This document shows positions 26,495 through 35,853 of a stretch of DNA of 64,000 nt, one piece after another. Within the stretch, counting starts at the first letter, position 1. Each line of letters opens with the position of its first letter. A program made the translations under genes and the position numbers. This DNA is from Flavobacterium sp. ASW18X (lineage in GTDB: Bacteria; Bacteroidota; Bacteroidia; Flavobacteriales; Flavobacteriaceae): the NCBI RefSeq assembly GCF_005144745.1, contig NZ_SWKK01000019.1:18510-82509 (forward strand), read 5' to 3'. Below the pieces are notes generated by a model. It worked only from the letters and a program-made list of their open reading frames with translations, had not been told where the DNA came from and searched no databases.

Positions 26495-28135
26495 TTATGC
26501 CAACATAGTTACTGGGTTCTCCAAGTAAGCTCTTAACGTTTGTAAAAACTGAGCTCCCGTTGCACCATCTACCGTTCTATGGTCACAAGCCAAAGTAACT
26601 TTCATAGTACTACCAGGTACAACTGCACCATTTTTAACCACTGGTTTTTCTATTATTGCACCAACACTCAGTATAGCAGAGTTTGGCTGATTGATAATGG
26701 AAGTAAACTCTTGTATGCCAAACATACCTAAGTTAGAAACCGTAAATGTGCTACCTTCCATTTCATCAGGCTTAATCTTCTTGTTTCTAGCTTTACCAGC
26801 TAAATCGCGAACAGAAGCACCAATCTGAGTTAAGCTCATTTGGTCTGCAAATTTTAAAACAGGTACAACCAAACCTTCGTCTACCGCTACTGCTACACCC
26901 ATATGTACATGATGATTGTAAACAGTAGTATCACCGTTCCAAGAGGTATTTACTTGCGGGTGCTTTTTAAGTGCCATAGCACATGCTTTTAGTACCATAT
27001 CATTAAAAGATACTTTAGTATCTGGCAATCCGTTAATTTGTGCCCTAGAAGCCTTAGCGTTGTCCATATCTACCTCTATGGTCAGGTAGTAATGTGGCGC
27101 TGTAAACTTAGATTCTCCCAGACGTTTAGCAATTACCTTACGCATGGTAGAGTTTTTAACCTCTTCTGAACGTTCTTCTCCTACGGGTAAGTTTATTGGC
27201 GCAACCGAAGCAGGCGCAGCACTTGTGCTAGAAGTAGCAGTAGCTGGAGCAGCAGCTTGTGCGCTTGGCGTAAAGTTTTCTACATCTTTACGTACAATGC
27301 GTCCATTATCTCCAGTTCCCTTCACGGTTGCTAAATCTATACCTTTATCTGCAGCAATTTTCTTAGCTAAAGGTGATGCAAAAATACGACCACCAGATGC
27401 TGAGCTTGAGCTTGCTGTTTCGGCTTGTCTTTCTTCTTTAGGAGTTTCTTCTTTTTTAGGCGCTTCACTTTTAGCTTCTGATTTTCCTTCAGAAGGTTTT
27501 GCATTTAAAATAGCATCCACATTAGTCCCTTCTGGACCAATTATAGCCAATAAAGAATCTACAGGAGCTCCTTCCCCTTCTTGAATACCTATGTGTAATA
27601 AGGTACCTGAGTAAAAGGACTCAAACTCCATTGTAGCTTTATCTGTTTCAATTTCAGCTAGGATATCCCCCTCCTCAACTTCATCACCAACCTTTTTTAA
27701 CCAAGAAGCAACCGTACCTTCCTCCATGGTATCACTCAGTCTTGGCATGGTAATAATTTCAACACCTTCTGGAATATCAGCAGGTTCACCTGTAGATGCT
27801 ACTTCTTCTTTCTCTTGGGATGTTGTTTCTTCTTTTTCTTTCTCTTTTTCTGAAGTTGATGCTCCTTCACCATTTAGCAATCCAGAAATGTCTTCTCCTT
27901 CTTCGCCTATAATGGCTAGAAGAGAGTCTACTGGAGCCCCTTCTCCTTCTTGTATACCAATATGAAGTAAAGTACCCTCATTAAAGGATTCAAACTCCAT
28001 AGTGGCTTTATCAGTTTCTATCTCTGCTAAGATATCTCCTTCTTCTACGTGGTCCCCAACATTTTTTAGCCATTTAGCAACGGTACCTTCTTCCATGGTA
28101 TCGCTCAATCTTGGCATATTTACTACTACTGCCAT
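26495..28135 (-). CDS. pdhC: Dihydrolipoamide acetyltransferase, pyruvate dehydrogenase E2
   Basis: The E2 core of the pyruvate dehydrogenase complex, 546 residues. It has two N-terminal lipoyl domains with almost identical sequence (lipoyl lysines Lys43 and Lys166, both in EIETDKATMEFESF), separated and followed by Glu/Ser/Ala-rich flexible linkers. An E3/E1-binding domain (FASPLAKKIAADKGIDL) precedes the catalytic domain that ends with the HRTVDGATGAQFL active-site motif (His and Asp). It lies 4 bases downstream of pdhA and is terminated by a hairpin. E1 beta and E3 are not in the window. Confidence 0.96.
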   Translation of the reverse strand: MAVVVNMPRLSDTMEEGTVAKWLKNVGDHVEEGDILAEIETDKATMEFESFNEGTLLHIGIQEGEGAPVDSLLAIIGEEGEDISGLLNGEGASTSEKEKEKEETTSQEKEEVASTGEPADIPEGVEIITMPRLSDTMEEGTVASWLKKVGDEVEEGDILAEIETDKATMEFESFYSGTLLHIGIQEGEGAPVDSLLAIIGPEGTNVDAILNAKPSEGKSEAKSEAPKKEETPKEERQAETASSSSASGGRIFASPLAKKIAADKGIDLATVKGTGDNGRIVRKDVENFTPSAQAAAPATATSSTSAAPASVAPINLPVGEERSEEVKNSTMRKVIAKRLGESKFTAPHYYLTIEVDMDNAKASRAQINGLPDTKVSFNDMVLKACAMALKKHPQVNTSWNGDTTVYNHHVHMGVAVAVDEGLVVPVLKFADQMSLTQIGASVRDLAGKARNKKIKPDEMEGSTFTVSNLGMFGIQEFTSIINQPNSAILSVGAIIEKPVVKNGAVVPGSTMKVTLACDHRTVDGATGAQFLQTLRAYLENPVTMLA

Positions 28136-28139
28136 GAGT

Positions 28140-29138
28140 CTATAATTTATGTTTTAAGAATGGGTAATCTTCTTGGGCGTAAACCACATCGTACAATTGC
28201 TCAACTGGAGGAAAGTCTGATTCTTCTGCGAACTTCTCACACTCAGTAACAAGCTTTTTCACACGCTTATCCATTTCCTTAATCTCTTCTTCGGTAGCGT
28301 ATTTTTTCTCCAATAACACATCTTTTACCTGCGTAATTGGGTCTATTTTTTTGTATTCTTCAACTTCTTCTTTAGTTCTGTAATGCTGAGCATCAGACAT
28401 TGAGTGACCTCTGTAACGGTACGTTTTCATTTCTAAGAATGTTGGTCCGCCGCCACTTCTAGCGCGTTCAATTGCCTTAGAAACTTCTTTAGCTACAACT
28501 GCCGGATCCATACCATCTACAGGCGCGCATGGCATCTCGTAACCCAAACCTAGCTTGTAAATATCTGTGGAGTAAGATGTTCTAGCTACAGAAGTACCCA
28601 TGGCATACCCGTTGTTTTCACAAATAAAAACTACTGGCAATTGCCACAGCATTGCAAGGTTAAAGGTCTCGTGCAATGACCCCTGTCTTACCGCGCCGTC
28701 ACCCATATAACATAATGTTACAGCGTCTCGTTTAAAATATTTATCTGCAAATGCCAAACCTGCACCTAATGGAATTTGACCGCCAACAATACCGTGTCCT
28801 CCATAAAACCCATGTTCCTTAGAGAAAATATGCATAGAGCCACCCATACCTTTAGAGGTACCTGTTACCTTACCATACAATTCTGCCATTACTTTTTTAG
28901 GGTCTACTCCCATACCTATGGGCTGTACGTGGTTACGGTAAGCAGTAATCATTTTATCTTTAGATAGGTCCATTGCATGTAAAGAACCTGCTAATACCGC
29001 TTCTTGACCATTGTACAGGTGCAAGAACCCTCTTACCTTTTGTTGAATATAAACTGCGGCAAGCTTGTCCTCGAACTTGCGCCAAAAAAGCATGTCTTCA
29101 TACCACTTAAGGTATACCTCTTTTGTGATTTTTTTCAT
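28140..29138 (-). CDS. pdhA: Pyruvate dehydrogenase E1 component, alpha subunit
   Basis: A thiamine-diphosphate-binding alpha subunit of 332 residues. The ThDP motif GDGAVRQGSLHETFNLA ... ENNGYAMGT is complete, and the phosphorylation-loop-like region YRYRGHSMSDAQHYRTKEE is present. It catalyses the decarboxylation step together with a beta subunit that is not encoded next to it. A -7 box (TATTTTTG) lies about 43 bases upstream, so it can be transcribed separately from cdd. Confidence 0.95.
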   Translation of the reverse strand: MKKITKEVYLKWYEDMLFWRKFEDKLAAVYIQQKVRGFLHLYNGQEAVLAGSLHAMDLSKDKMITAYRNHVQPIGMGVDPKKVMAELYGKVTGTSKGMGGSMHIFSKEHGFYGGHGIVGGQIPLGAGLAFADKYFKRDAVTLCYMGDGAVRQGSLHETFNLAMLWQLPVVFICENNGYAMGTSVARTSYSTDIYKLGLGYEMPCAPVDGMDPAVVAKEVSKAIERARSGGGPTFLEMKTYRYRGHSMSDAQHYRTKEEVEEYKKIDPITQVKDVLLEKKYATEEEIKEMDKRVKKLVTECEKFAEESDFPPVEQLYDVVYAQEDYPFLKHKL

Positions 29139-29180
29139 GAGTATGTATTGTTAGATACTACGCCCTCCGTGAGCAAGGAA

Positions 29181-29188
29181 CAAAAATA
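29181..29188 (-). promoter_or_regulatory. Candidate -7 box (TATTTTTG) for pdhA-pdhC
   Basis: Minus-strand TATTTTTG fits TAnnTTTG and lies in the 81-base gap between cdd and pdhA. No -33 TTG was recognised at 19-21 bases. Confidence 0.4.
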
Positions 29189-29219
29189 CGTATATATATG
29201 TTTTTTGGAAAAATTTGAT

Positions 29220-29711
29220 TTAAGAATCACCCAAAAAAGAACCATCGAATGATAATGGTAACAAATTACCCAATGATTCGCTTTTATATACTGCACCTTC
29301 AGCCCCTTGCATAAGGATGCTTATGGGGGTTTGTTGTTTTACTTCGTATTCTAGAATTGCCTGTCTACAGTTACCGCATGGAGCTGCTGGACGGTCTACC
29401 AAATGCAACTGAGATGCTACGCTTATAGCTATGGCCATGATTTTTTTATTTGGATAATTAGCTCCTGCTGCAAAGATGGCAACCCGCTCTGCGCATAGGC
29501 CAGACGGGTAACTGGCATTTTCTTGATTACTCCCCTTAACTACAATTCCATCTTCTAAAAGTAAGGCTGCACCCACATTAAATTTAGAGTACGGGGCATA
29601 AGAACCATCACGTGCCTCAACGGCGGCTTGCATTAAACTTTTATCATTTGGCTGTAGCGCCTTTTCACTTTCATAAACCTCTATTTCGCAGCTAATAGTT
29701 TTTTTAATCAT
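29220..29711 (-). CDS. cdd: Cytidine deaminase
   Basis: A zinc-dependent pyrimidine salvage enzyme of 163 residues that converts cytidine or deoxycytidine to uridine. It has the active-site motif NASYPSGLCAERVAIFAAGA (Cys-Ala-Glu) and the second zinc motif PCGNCRQ. YAPYSKFNVGAALL is the substrate-binding region. The ATG at 29711 (MIKKTISCEIEV) is chosen because the longer frame starting at 29750 begins within the porV terminator. It lies between porV and pdhA on the minus strand. Confidence 0.94.
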   Translation of the reverse strand: MIKKTISCEIEVYESEKALQPNDKSLMQAAVEARDGSYAPYSKFNVGAALLLEDGIVVKGSNQENASYPSGLCAERVAIFAAGANYPNKKIMAIAISVASQLHLVDRPAAPCGNCRQAILEYEVKQQTPISILMQGAEGAVYKSESLGNLLPLSFDGSFLGDS

Positions 29712-29736
29712 CAGGTATAAATATGTGCTAAAAATA

Positions 29737-29763
29737 AAAAACCCCGACATAAGGTCGGGGTTT
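29737..29763 (-). terminator. Terminator after porV
   Basis: A perfect 10-bp stem AAACCCCGAC / GTCGGGGTTT with a 5-base loop is followed, on the minus strand, by TTTATTTTTAG. It separates porV from cdd. Confidence 0.9.
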
Positions 29764-29782
29764 CAATGTAACATCTTTTTTG

Positions 29783-30925
29783 TTAATCGTTATAGAATTC
29801 TTCACCTAAATTAAAGGTCAAAGAAAAACGCAACGTATTTTCTAAAGGACTTCTTACCTGAGAAGTAGAGAATAAATAAGACAAATCTACTTGAGCCGCT
29901 TTAAATTTAAAGCCTGCTCCTAATGTAAAGAAGCTTCTAGCTCCTTTGTTCTCATTCTCATTAAAATAGCCTGCTCTTAGCATAAATGCTTCTTGGTATT
30001 TGTATTCTGCACCGAAAGCAAGGGTTGTTTCTTGTAATTCCTCTTTAAATCCATCTGGTGCGTCACCAAAAGATTCAAACACCCCACTAAAGAAACCTAT
30101 TTGCTGATACTCATCAGTATCCGATTGATCTATTACCCCATCACCGTTAAAATCACGGGGAGTTGGAACTAATAATTTGTTAATCTCCGTATAAACACCA
30201 AGAACGTTGTCTTGATCCAAGATAAAATCGAAACCACCCCCTAATCTAAGATTGGTTGGTAAAAAGTTTTCTTGTCCACCTTCATCATACTGAATCTTTC
30301 CTCCTAAGTTAGAAATATTAAATCCTGCTCTCCAACGACCGTCAAAGCTATTGTAAGCTATTTCTCTTGACCGGTAAAAACCAGACACATCCACAGCAAA
30401 ACTATTTGCCGCTTGAGAATCTTGTGTACCTTCTTGAAATCTGAGGTTAGAACTTATAAAACGTCCTCCAATAGCCATGGAAAAGGTTTCACTCAATTTT
30501 AATGCGTAAGTACCGTCAATAGCAAACTCATTAGGTTTAACCAAAGTAGCTTGATCACTAGCATTTTGGCGTAATTCAATTTCTCCTAAACCAAAATAAC
30601 GGATACCTACACCAAAAGCACTTCTTTCATTCAGTTTGTTGTACATATTGGCGCTCAACAAAGAAATATCATTCACAATACTTTCTAAATACGGAGTATA
30701 ACTTACCCCGATTCCAAACTTACGTTCTGCAAATGCATATTTAGAAGGGTTCCATTGCTGGGAAAAAGCATCTACCGAAGTAGCTACACCCATATCTCCC
30801 ATACCTGCTGCTCTAGCGTCAGCGGCAATATTTAAAAATGGAACTGCAGTAGTAATTGTTCTGTCTTGTTGTGCCTGTACTTTACCCAATCCAACAAGTA
30901 CAGCAAAAAGAATAAGTTTTCTCAT
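29783..30925 (-). CDS. porV: Type IX secretion system outer-membrane protein PorV
   Basis: A FadL-like beta-barrel of 380 residues with a signal peptide ending VQA-QQD. PorV (LptO) shuttles T9SS cargo from the SprA translocon to the attachment machinery. Diagnostic features are the N-terminal FLNIAADARAAGMGDMGVATS segment, typical of the PorV/PorQ family, the barrel strands ending in aromatic residues, and a C-terminus LRFSLTFNLGEEF. A calcium-loop-like DFNGDGVIDQSDTD lies in an extracellular loop. PorU, commonly encoded directly upstream, is absent: the next gene, gldJ, is divergent across a 329-base gap. Confidence 0.95.
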   Translation of the reverse strand: MRKLILFAVLVGLGKVQAQQDRTITTAVPFLNIAADARAAGMGDMGVATSVDAFSQQWNPSKYAFAERKFGIGVSYTPYLESIVNDISLLSANMYNKLNERSAFGVGIRYFGLGEIELRQNASDQATLVKPNEFAIDGTYALKLSETFSMAIGGRFISSNLRFQEGTQDSQAANSFAVDVSGFYRSREIAYNSFDGRWRAGFNISNLGGKIQYDEGGQENFLPTNLRLGGGFDFILDQDNVLGVYTEINKLLVPTPRDFNGDGVIDQSDTDEYQQIGFFSGVFESFGDAPDGFKEELQETTLAFGAEYKYQEAFMLRAGYFNENENKGARSFFTLGAGFKFKAAQVDLSYLFSTSQVRSPLENTLRFSLTFNLGEEFYND

Positions 30926-31254
30926 TTGGTTGTGACTATTATATAGTGTTTCGAAATGTCAAACAAATAGACTCTAAGGTCAAATTTCTTAGACGTATGA
31001 CCATTAAAACGGTTTTTTTGTTCAAATCTTATACTTGTACTATAAAATTTATCTTTTTTTAAATGACATCATACTTAGGACCAAAGATATGCGTTATGAT
31101 TTGTGCGGATTGCTAAGTTTCTCCAATAAAATTTGAGATAAATAAAATATTGTGAGGATCTTTGCGTTCTATTTGCCGAAAGCGATTTATAAAATCAAAT
31201 AAAACTAAAGTGTCGAATGTGAATTGCATCGACTTTTGAACTCAAGTCTTTATT
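30926..31254. other. Divergent intergenic region between porV and gldJ
   Basis: A 329-base AT-rich gap. No reading frame of note and no remnant of a C25 peptidase (porU) could be recognised. It must hold the divergent promoters; only imperfect matches to TAnnTTTG are visible, such as GATCTTTG on the plus strand near 31156 with a TTTG about 21 bases upstream. Confidence 0.5.
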
Positions 31255-32907
31255 ATGAAAAAATACTTTAAAGTAGCACTTTCTTCTGCATTGGTTATTG
31301 GAAGTTTGGCCAGTTGTAAAAACTCATCTGGTGGCGGAGACGTTTCTAGGGCCACAGGGTGGAATATCAATGGAAAGGATGGAGGTTTTGAACATAACTC
31401 CGATTTTAAAGAACAAGAGACACCTCCAGGAACTGTATTTGTAGAAGGAGGAACGTTTACCAAAGGACAAGTACAAGACGATGTAATGCATGATTGGAAT
31501 AATTCTCCTACGCAACAGCACGTACAGTCCTTTTATATGGACGAAACTGAGGTTACCAATGTAATGTACATGGAGTACTTGGACTATCTAAAAAAGGTGT
31601 ATCCACCAGAAAACCCAATGTATGAGAACATTTACAAAGGTGCTTTGCCAGATACCTTGGTATGGAGAAACCGATTAGGATTTAACGAAACCATGACCAA
31701 TAACTACCTAAGACACCCTGCTTATGCGGAGTATCCTGTAGTTGGTGTTAACTGGGTACAAGCTACGCAATATGCAGAATGGCGTACAGACCGTGTTAAC
31801 GAAATCATGTTGGTACGTGACGGATATATAGAAGAAGACGCCATGTATGGAGTTCTTAATGGAGATGTTGATGGTACGTTTAGTACTGAAGCTTATCTTA
31901 ATAATCCTGAATCTGTTTACGGTGGACAAATAGACTCCCTTCAAGGAAAAAAGCAAAAAGATTCTGTTAATGTATTCGCCAAGCGTTCTAGCGGGGTAAT
32001 TACTCCAGAATATCGCCTACCAACAGAAACAGAATGGGAATATGCTGCGCAAGCGCTTATTGGTTCTAGAGAGTACAACAATTATAGAGGTAGAAAAAAA
32101 TACCCTTGGGAAGGTGATTATACCCGTAACGGACAACGTTTAGGACGCGGAGACCAATTGGCTAACTTTAAGCAAGGTAAAGGAGATTACGGCGGTATAG
32201 CTGGATGGTCTGATGATGGTGCTGATATCACTGCTCAAGTAAAATCTTATAAGCCTAACGATTTTGGTTTATACGATATGGCCGGTAATGTAAGTGAATG
32301 GGTTGCTGATGTTTACCGACCAATTGTAGATGATGAAATAAGTGATTTTAACTACTACCGTGGAAATATCTACATGAAAAAAGCCATTGGAGAAGACGGA
32401 AAAGTAAAAATCTTAAGAGATTCTATTGTATATGACACTTTGCCTAACGGTAAAATTGTAGCAATGAATTTACCAGGAGAAATAAAAGAAGTGCCTGTAG
32501 GAGAAGAAGAAACCTACTTAAGAACTAATTTCTCTTCTAGCGATAACAGAGGGTACAGAGATGGTGACGCAGGTTCTTCTAGATTCTTTAATAGATTTAG
32601 TGAAGAGGAAGAGGACCAACGTAAAATGTACGATGCTCCTAAACACAAAGTAGAAAGAGATTCTTCTGGAAATTTAATTAGACAGTACGATACCTCTAAC
32701 TACAGAACATCTTTAATTAATGACGAAGTAAGAGTCTATAAAGGTGGTTCTTGGAGAGATAGAGCGTTCTGGTTAGATCCTGCTCAAAGAAGGTATTTAC
32801 CACAATACATGGCAACTGATGATGTTGGCTTTAGATGTGCCATGTCTAGAGTAGGCTCCAAGTCTAAGTCTAAAAACAAGACGGTAAGACATAAAAAAGC
32901 AAAATAA
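31255..32907 (+). CDS. gldJ: Gliding motility lipoprotein GldJ
   Basis: A lipoprotein of 550 residues essential for flavobacterial gliding and for stability of T9SS components (GldK/L/M/N). It has lipobox SLASC (MKKYFKVALSSALVIGSLASC). The body is a formylglycine-generating-enzyme (SUMF1/GldJ/GldK) domain: GTVFVEGGTFTKGQ, DETEVTNVMYMEYL, YPVVGVNWVQATQYAEWR, YRLPTETEWEYAAQ, GLYDMAGNVSEWVAD and GGSWRDRAFWLDPAQRR. It ends with a lysine-rich tail (SKSKSKNKTVRHKKAK). A strong terminator lies 23 bases after its stop. Confidence 0.97.
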   Translation: MKKYFKVALSSALVIGSLASCKNSSGGGDVSRATGWNINGKDGGFEHNSDFKEQETPPGTVFVEGGTFTKGQVQDDVMHDWNNSPTQQHVQSFYMDETEVTNVMYMEYLDYLKKVYPPENPMYENIYKGALPDTLVWRNRLGFNETMTNNYLRHPAYAEYPVVGVNWVQATQYAEWRTDRVNEIMLVRDGYIEEDAMYGVLNGDVDGTFSTEAYLNNPESVYGGQIDSLQGKKQKDSVNVFAKRSSGVITPEYRLPTETEWEYAAQALIGSREYNNYRGRKKYPWEGDYTRNGQRLGRGDQLANFKQGKGDYGGIAGWSDDGADITAQVKSYKPNDFGLYDMAGNVSEWVADVYRPIVDDEISDFNYYRGNIYMKKAIGEDGKVKILRDSIVYDTLPNGKIVAMNLPGEIKEVPVGEEETYLRTNFSSSDNRGYRDGDAGSSRFFNRFSEEEEDQRKMYDAPKHKVERDSSGNLIRQYDTSNYRTSLINDEVRVYKGGSWRDRAFWLDPAQRRYLPQYMATDDVGFRCAMSRVGSKSKSKNKTVRHKKAK

Positions 32908-32929
32908 GACAATTTAGTTTCAAAATAGA

Positions 32930-32961
32930 AAAGCCCTTGGTTTAGACCAAGGGCTTTTTTT
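32930..32961 (+). terminator. Terminator after gldJ
   Basis: A perfect 11-bp stem AAAGCCCTTGG / CCAAGGGCTTT with loop TTTAGA and an 8-T tail (counting the end of the stem). It ends 13 bases before murF. Confidence 0.92.
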
Positions 32962-32974
32962 ATATATTCGGGCC

Positions 32975-34249
32975 ATGGATTTAGCCCTTATTCACCAGCA
33001 TTTTTTAAGCTGCGACAGTGTCTCTACAGACACTCGAAAAATTACGCCTAACTGTATGTTCTTTGCTTTAAAAGGACCCAATTTTAATGGTAATGCTTTT
33101 GCGGAACAAGCATTAGTACAAGGTGCCAGTTTTGCTTTAATAGATGAAGAAAACTATAAAATTTCTGAAAAAACAATTTTAGTAGATAATGTATTAGAAA
33201 CTCTGCAAAAGCTATCCATCTATCATAGAAACTATTGCAAAACTAAAATTGTGTCCCTTACAGGTAGCAATGGAAAAACCACTACAAAGGAGTTGATACA
33301 CGCTGTACTCTCCACCACCTACAAAACTATTGCAACCATCGGTAATCTCAACAATCATATTGGTGTCCCCCTTACCTTGTTAAGACTAACTCCAGACACC
33401 GAAATAGGCATTGTAGAAATGGGCGCCAATCACCAAGGAGAAATAGCTTTTCTATCTAACTTAGCACAACCAGATTTTGGCTATATCACCAATTTTGGAA
33501 AAGCTCATTTAGAAGGTTTTGGCGGTATTGAAGGAGTAATTAAAGGTAAAAGCGAATTGTATAGCTACCTTAAAAAGCATGATAAACATATCTTTTTAAA
33601 TGCCGATGACCCCATACAATTAGAAAAATTGGCACCCTACATAAAGAAAATCGGTTTTAGCCAAGAACTGCAAGATTATTACCAAATTCAATTGTTAAGT
33701 GCCAACCCTAAAGTACGGTTACAATTTGAAGATATAACAGTACAAACCCAATTAATCGGAGCATATAACTTTACCAATTGCTGCGCCGCTATCACCATTG
33801 CAAAATATTTTAATGTACCTAAAAAGGCCATCAAAAAAGCTTTAGAAAATTATAACCCAAAAAACAATCGCTCTCAGTTACTAGAAAAAAATGGCCACCA
33901 TGTAATATTAGATGCTTACAACGCCAACCCTACGAGCACTAAAGCTGCGCTAACAAGTTTTGCAGCTTTACCTGATCAGTCTAAAATTGTTTTTTTAGGA
34001 GATATGTTTGAAGTTGGAGCAACTGCTCACCAAGAACACCAAGCCATAGCAGATTATTTACTAGAATTGGGGCTGAACAATGCATACTTGGTAGGTGAAA
34101 ATTATAATAAAGTTAAAACCATGGCGCTTCAATTTAAAAATTTTGAAGCTTTAAAGAAGCACCTTAACGCCCAGGTGATACCCAAGAGCACACTATTAAT
34201 AAAAGGGTCTAGAGGAATGGCAATGGAGCGTATCTTAGATTTGCTGTAA
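32975..34249 (+). CDS. murF: UDP-N-acetylmuramoyl-tripeptide--D-alanyl-D-alanine ligase
   Basis: The last cytoplasmic Mur ligase, 424 residues, which adds D-Ala-D-Ala to the UDP-MurNAc tripeptide using ATP. It has the N-terminal substrate domain (STDTRKITPNCMFFALKGPNFNG), the P-loop LTGSNGKTTTKE, the central EMGANHQGEI motif, NYNPKNNRSQ and the C-terminal DAYNANPTS motif. It starts at ATG 32975 right after the gldJ terminator, an arrangement often seen in flavobacteria. Confidence 0.96.
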   Translation: MDLALIHQHFLSCDSVSTDTRKITPNCMFFALKGPNFNGNAFAEQALVQGASFALIDEENYKISEKTILVDNVLETLQKLSIYHRNYCKTKIVSLTGSNGKTTTKELIHAVLSTTYKTIATIGNLNNHIGVPLTLLRLTPDTEIGIVEMGANHQGEIAFLSNLAQPDFGYITNFGKAHLEGFGGIEGVIKGKSELYSYLKKHDKHIFLNADDPIQLEKLAPYIKKIGFSQELQDYYQIQLLSANPKVRLQFEDITVQTQLIGAYNFTNCCAAITIAKYFNVPKKAIKKALENYNPKNNRSQLLEKNGHHVILDAYNANPTSTKAALTSFAALPDQSKIVFLGDMFEVGATAHQEHQAIADYLLELGLNNAYLVGENYNKVKTMALQFKNFEALKKHLNAQVIPKSTLLIKGSRGMAMERILDLL

Positions 34250-34332
34250 ATCTTAAACTTTAGCCAAATATTACTTTAGGTTGAAATGCCTTCCCTAGTC
34301 CTGCGTACAAAATAAAAGAAACCCAGGCCGTT

Positions 34333-34704
34333 ATGGAGGAACAAATTATAATTTTTGATGGTGAATGCAACCTGTGCAATGGTGTTGTAAGTTGGTTACT
34401 GAACCGCGATTCTAAACAGCAATTTCGGTATATACCTTTTCAATCACCTAAAGGGCAAGCGTTACTAACAACCCATCAATTTCCTAAAGCTAGGCTTACT
34501 ACCGTTATTTTAATTAAGGATTGTACAGCTTACACCCATTCAGACGGATTTCTTAAAATCTTAGAACAAGTACCTAGATTTAATACCATTGCCAAACTCT
34601 TACAATGGGTGCCATTATGGGTAAGAGATAATGTGTACAACTATGCTTCAAGCCAACGTCTTGCTTGGTTTGGTAAAAGCACTAGTTGCAATCTATCCAT
34701 CTAA
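34333..34704 (+). CDS. DCC-family thiol-disulfide oxidoreductase-like protein
   Basis: A DUF393/DCC protein of 123 residues, named for the DxxCxxC motif seen here as IIFDGECNLCNG near residue 8-16. These small thioredoxin-like proteins are of uncertain function; the two cysteines suggest thiol chemistry. The rest (RYIPFQSPKGQALL, GFLKILEQVP) fits the family. It lies 83 bases after murF and ends 2 bases before the convergent permease. Confidence 0.9.
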   Translation: MEEQIIIFDGECNLCNGVVSWLLNRDSKQQFRYIPFQSPKGQALLTTHQFPKARLTTVILIKDCTAYTHSDGFLKILEQVPRFNTIAKLLQWVPLWVRDNVYNYASSQRLAWFGKSTSCNLSI

Positions 34705-34706
34705 CA

Positions 34707-35663
34707 TTACATACCAACAAGATATTTGATAAAGTAAACCACTCCAATACTTACTAATAATCCAGTCAGAGCTTTAAATAAATCGTTTCTTACCATTATC
34801 ACTATCGCTTTACTATTAGTACGGTGCATTACAAAAGTAATAGCTAGTTCTCTACCTGCTAACAAGCCAATAAACGTCCACGTTGTGCTCATGGGAACCG
34901 AATTTACATTACCATAAAAAAACAATAACAAGGCATACAACAAATCTATTATTGTAGCTGAACGTATATGCTGCGTATTTGTTTTTTTAGCGACAATTTC
35001 TTGAATTTTTCCTCCTCGTTGCTTAAAAATTAGCGCCATAACAAAGAGTATAAATACCAGTGCTAAAAAAAGTTCTAGTATCGAAAGTTTTCTAGGTAAA
35101 AAAACAAAAATATTAGCAAAATCTTGAATTAACCATTGCGACCATAGGAAACCAGTAGTACACCATTGCGCTATTAACCAAAAACGATTTTTATTTAGGT
35201 TCTCTACTTTTTCTAGCGAAGTTTTGCTCTCTAAAAATTTTGAAACTATGAGGTATAAAATAAAAGCAGTTACAAAAGCTATAGCATAGCCCAATACCGA
35301 TTTTAGAACTATTTGACTAATAAACTGTTGAGATGAAAATACACTTAAAATTAAAAAAGTTGTGCTCACCGGCATACCTAACCTTGTTAGAATAAGCAAC
35401 GCCAAAGGAGCCAACAAAAATGACCAATGTAATCGTTCTGGTAATGGAATTTTGTCTAACCTTTGATAAGACACATCTCCACCATTAAAATACCAGCTAT
35501 AAACTAAGGTTAATGTTAAGATAACACCAGCAAAACCCCATAACAAAGACCAATGATAAGCCTTATTAGATACGATAAAAGTGCCTAAGGTCTGTATAAC
35601 ATCATTTGCTACAACAGCATATCCTGCCAGTAAAAAACCAATAAGCATTATGCCTATTTCCAT
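34707..35663 (-). CDS. PiT-like (inorganic phosphate transporter family) membrane protein
   Basis: A hydrophobic protein of 318 residues with about nine to ten transmembrane segments and an internal repeat typical of PiT transporters. The first half has AVVANDVIQTLGTFI and RLGMPVSTTFLILS; the second has LIQDFANIFVFLPR and NVNSVPMSTTWTFIGLLAGRE. These match the PiT signatures GANDxxNxxG and PVSTTH/PMSTT in degenerate form. It may carry phosphate or another anion. The ATG at 35663 (MEIGIMLIGFLLAG) is preferred; a longer start at 35705 adds a non-hydrophobic leader. No PhoU or DUF47 regulator is adjacent. Confidence 0.7.
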   Translation of the reverse strand: MEIGIMLIGFLLAGYAVVANDVIQTLGTFIVSNKAYHWSLLWGFAGVILTLTLVYSWYFNGGDVSYQRLDKIPLPERLHWSFLLAPLALLILTRLGMPVSTTFLILSVFSSQQFISQIVLKSVLGYAIAFVTAFILYLIVSKFLESKTSLEKVENLNKNRFWLIAQWCTTGFLWSQWLIQDFANIFVFLPRKLSILELFLALVFILFVMALIFKQRGGKIQEIVAKKTNTQHIRSATIIDLLYALLLFFYGNVNSVPMSTTWTFIGLLAGRELAITFVMHRTNSKAIVIMVRNDLFKALTGLLVSIGVVYFIKYLVGM

Positions 35664-35853
35664 ATTTATAATTTGGCGGCAAATGAAATCTAAAATTGGA
35701 TACAAATTGAAATTAGGAACCTAATTTCAAAAACTTTCAGGAAGATTTAACAGTTTATAAAACAACGCGTTGAACAAAAAAAAAGAAGAAAGAACTATTA
35801 CTTAGGAATTAATTTACAGTATAACTTAAAAACGAAATAAACACCTTAAAAAG

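Noticed and set aside
26495..28135. DNA repeats within pdhC as a possible mobile or satellite repeat
   Set aside because: They are the two lipoyl-domain coding segments, explained by protein structure.
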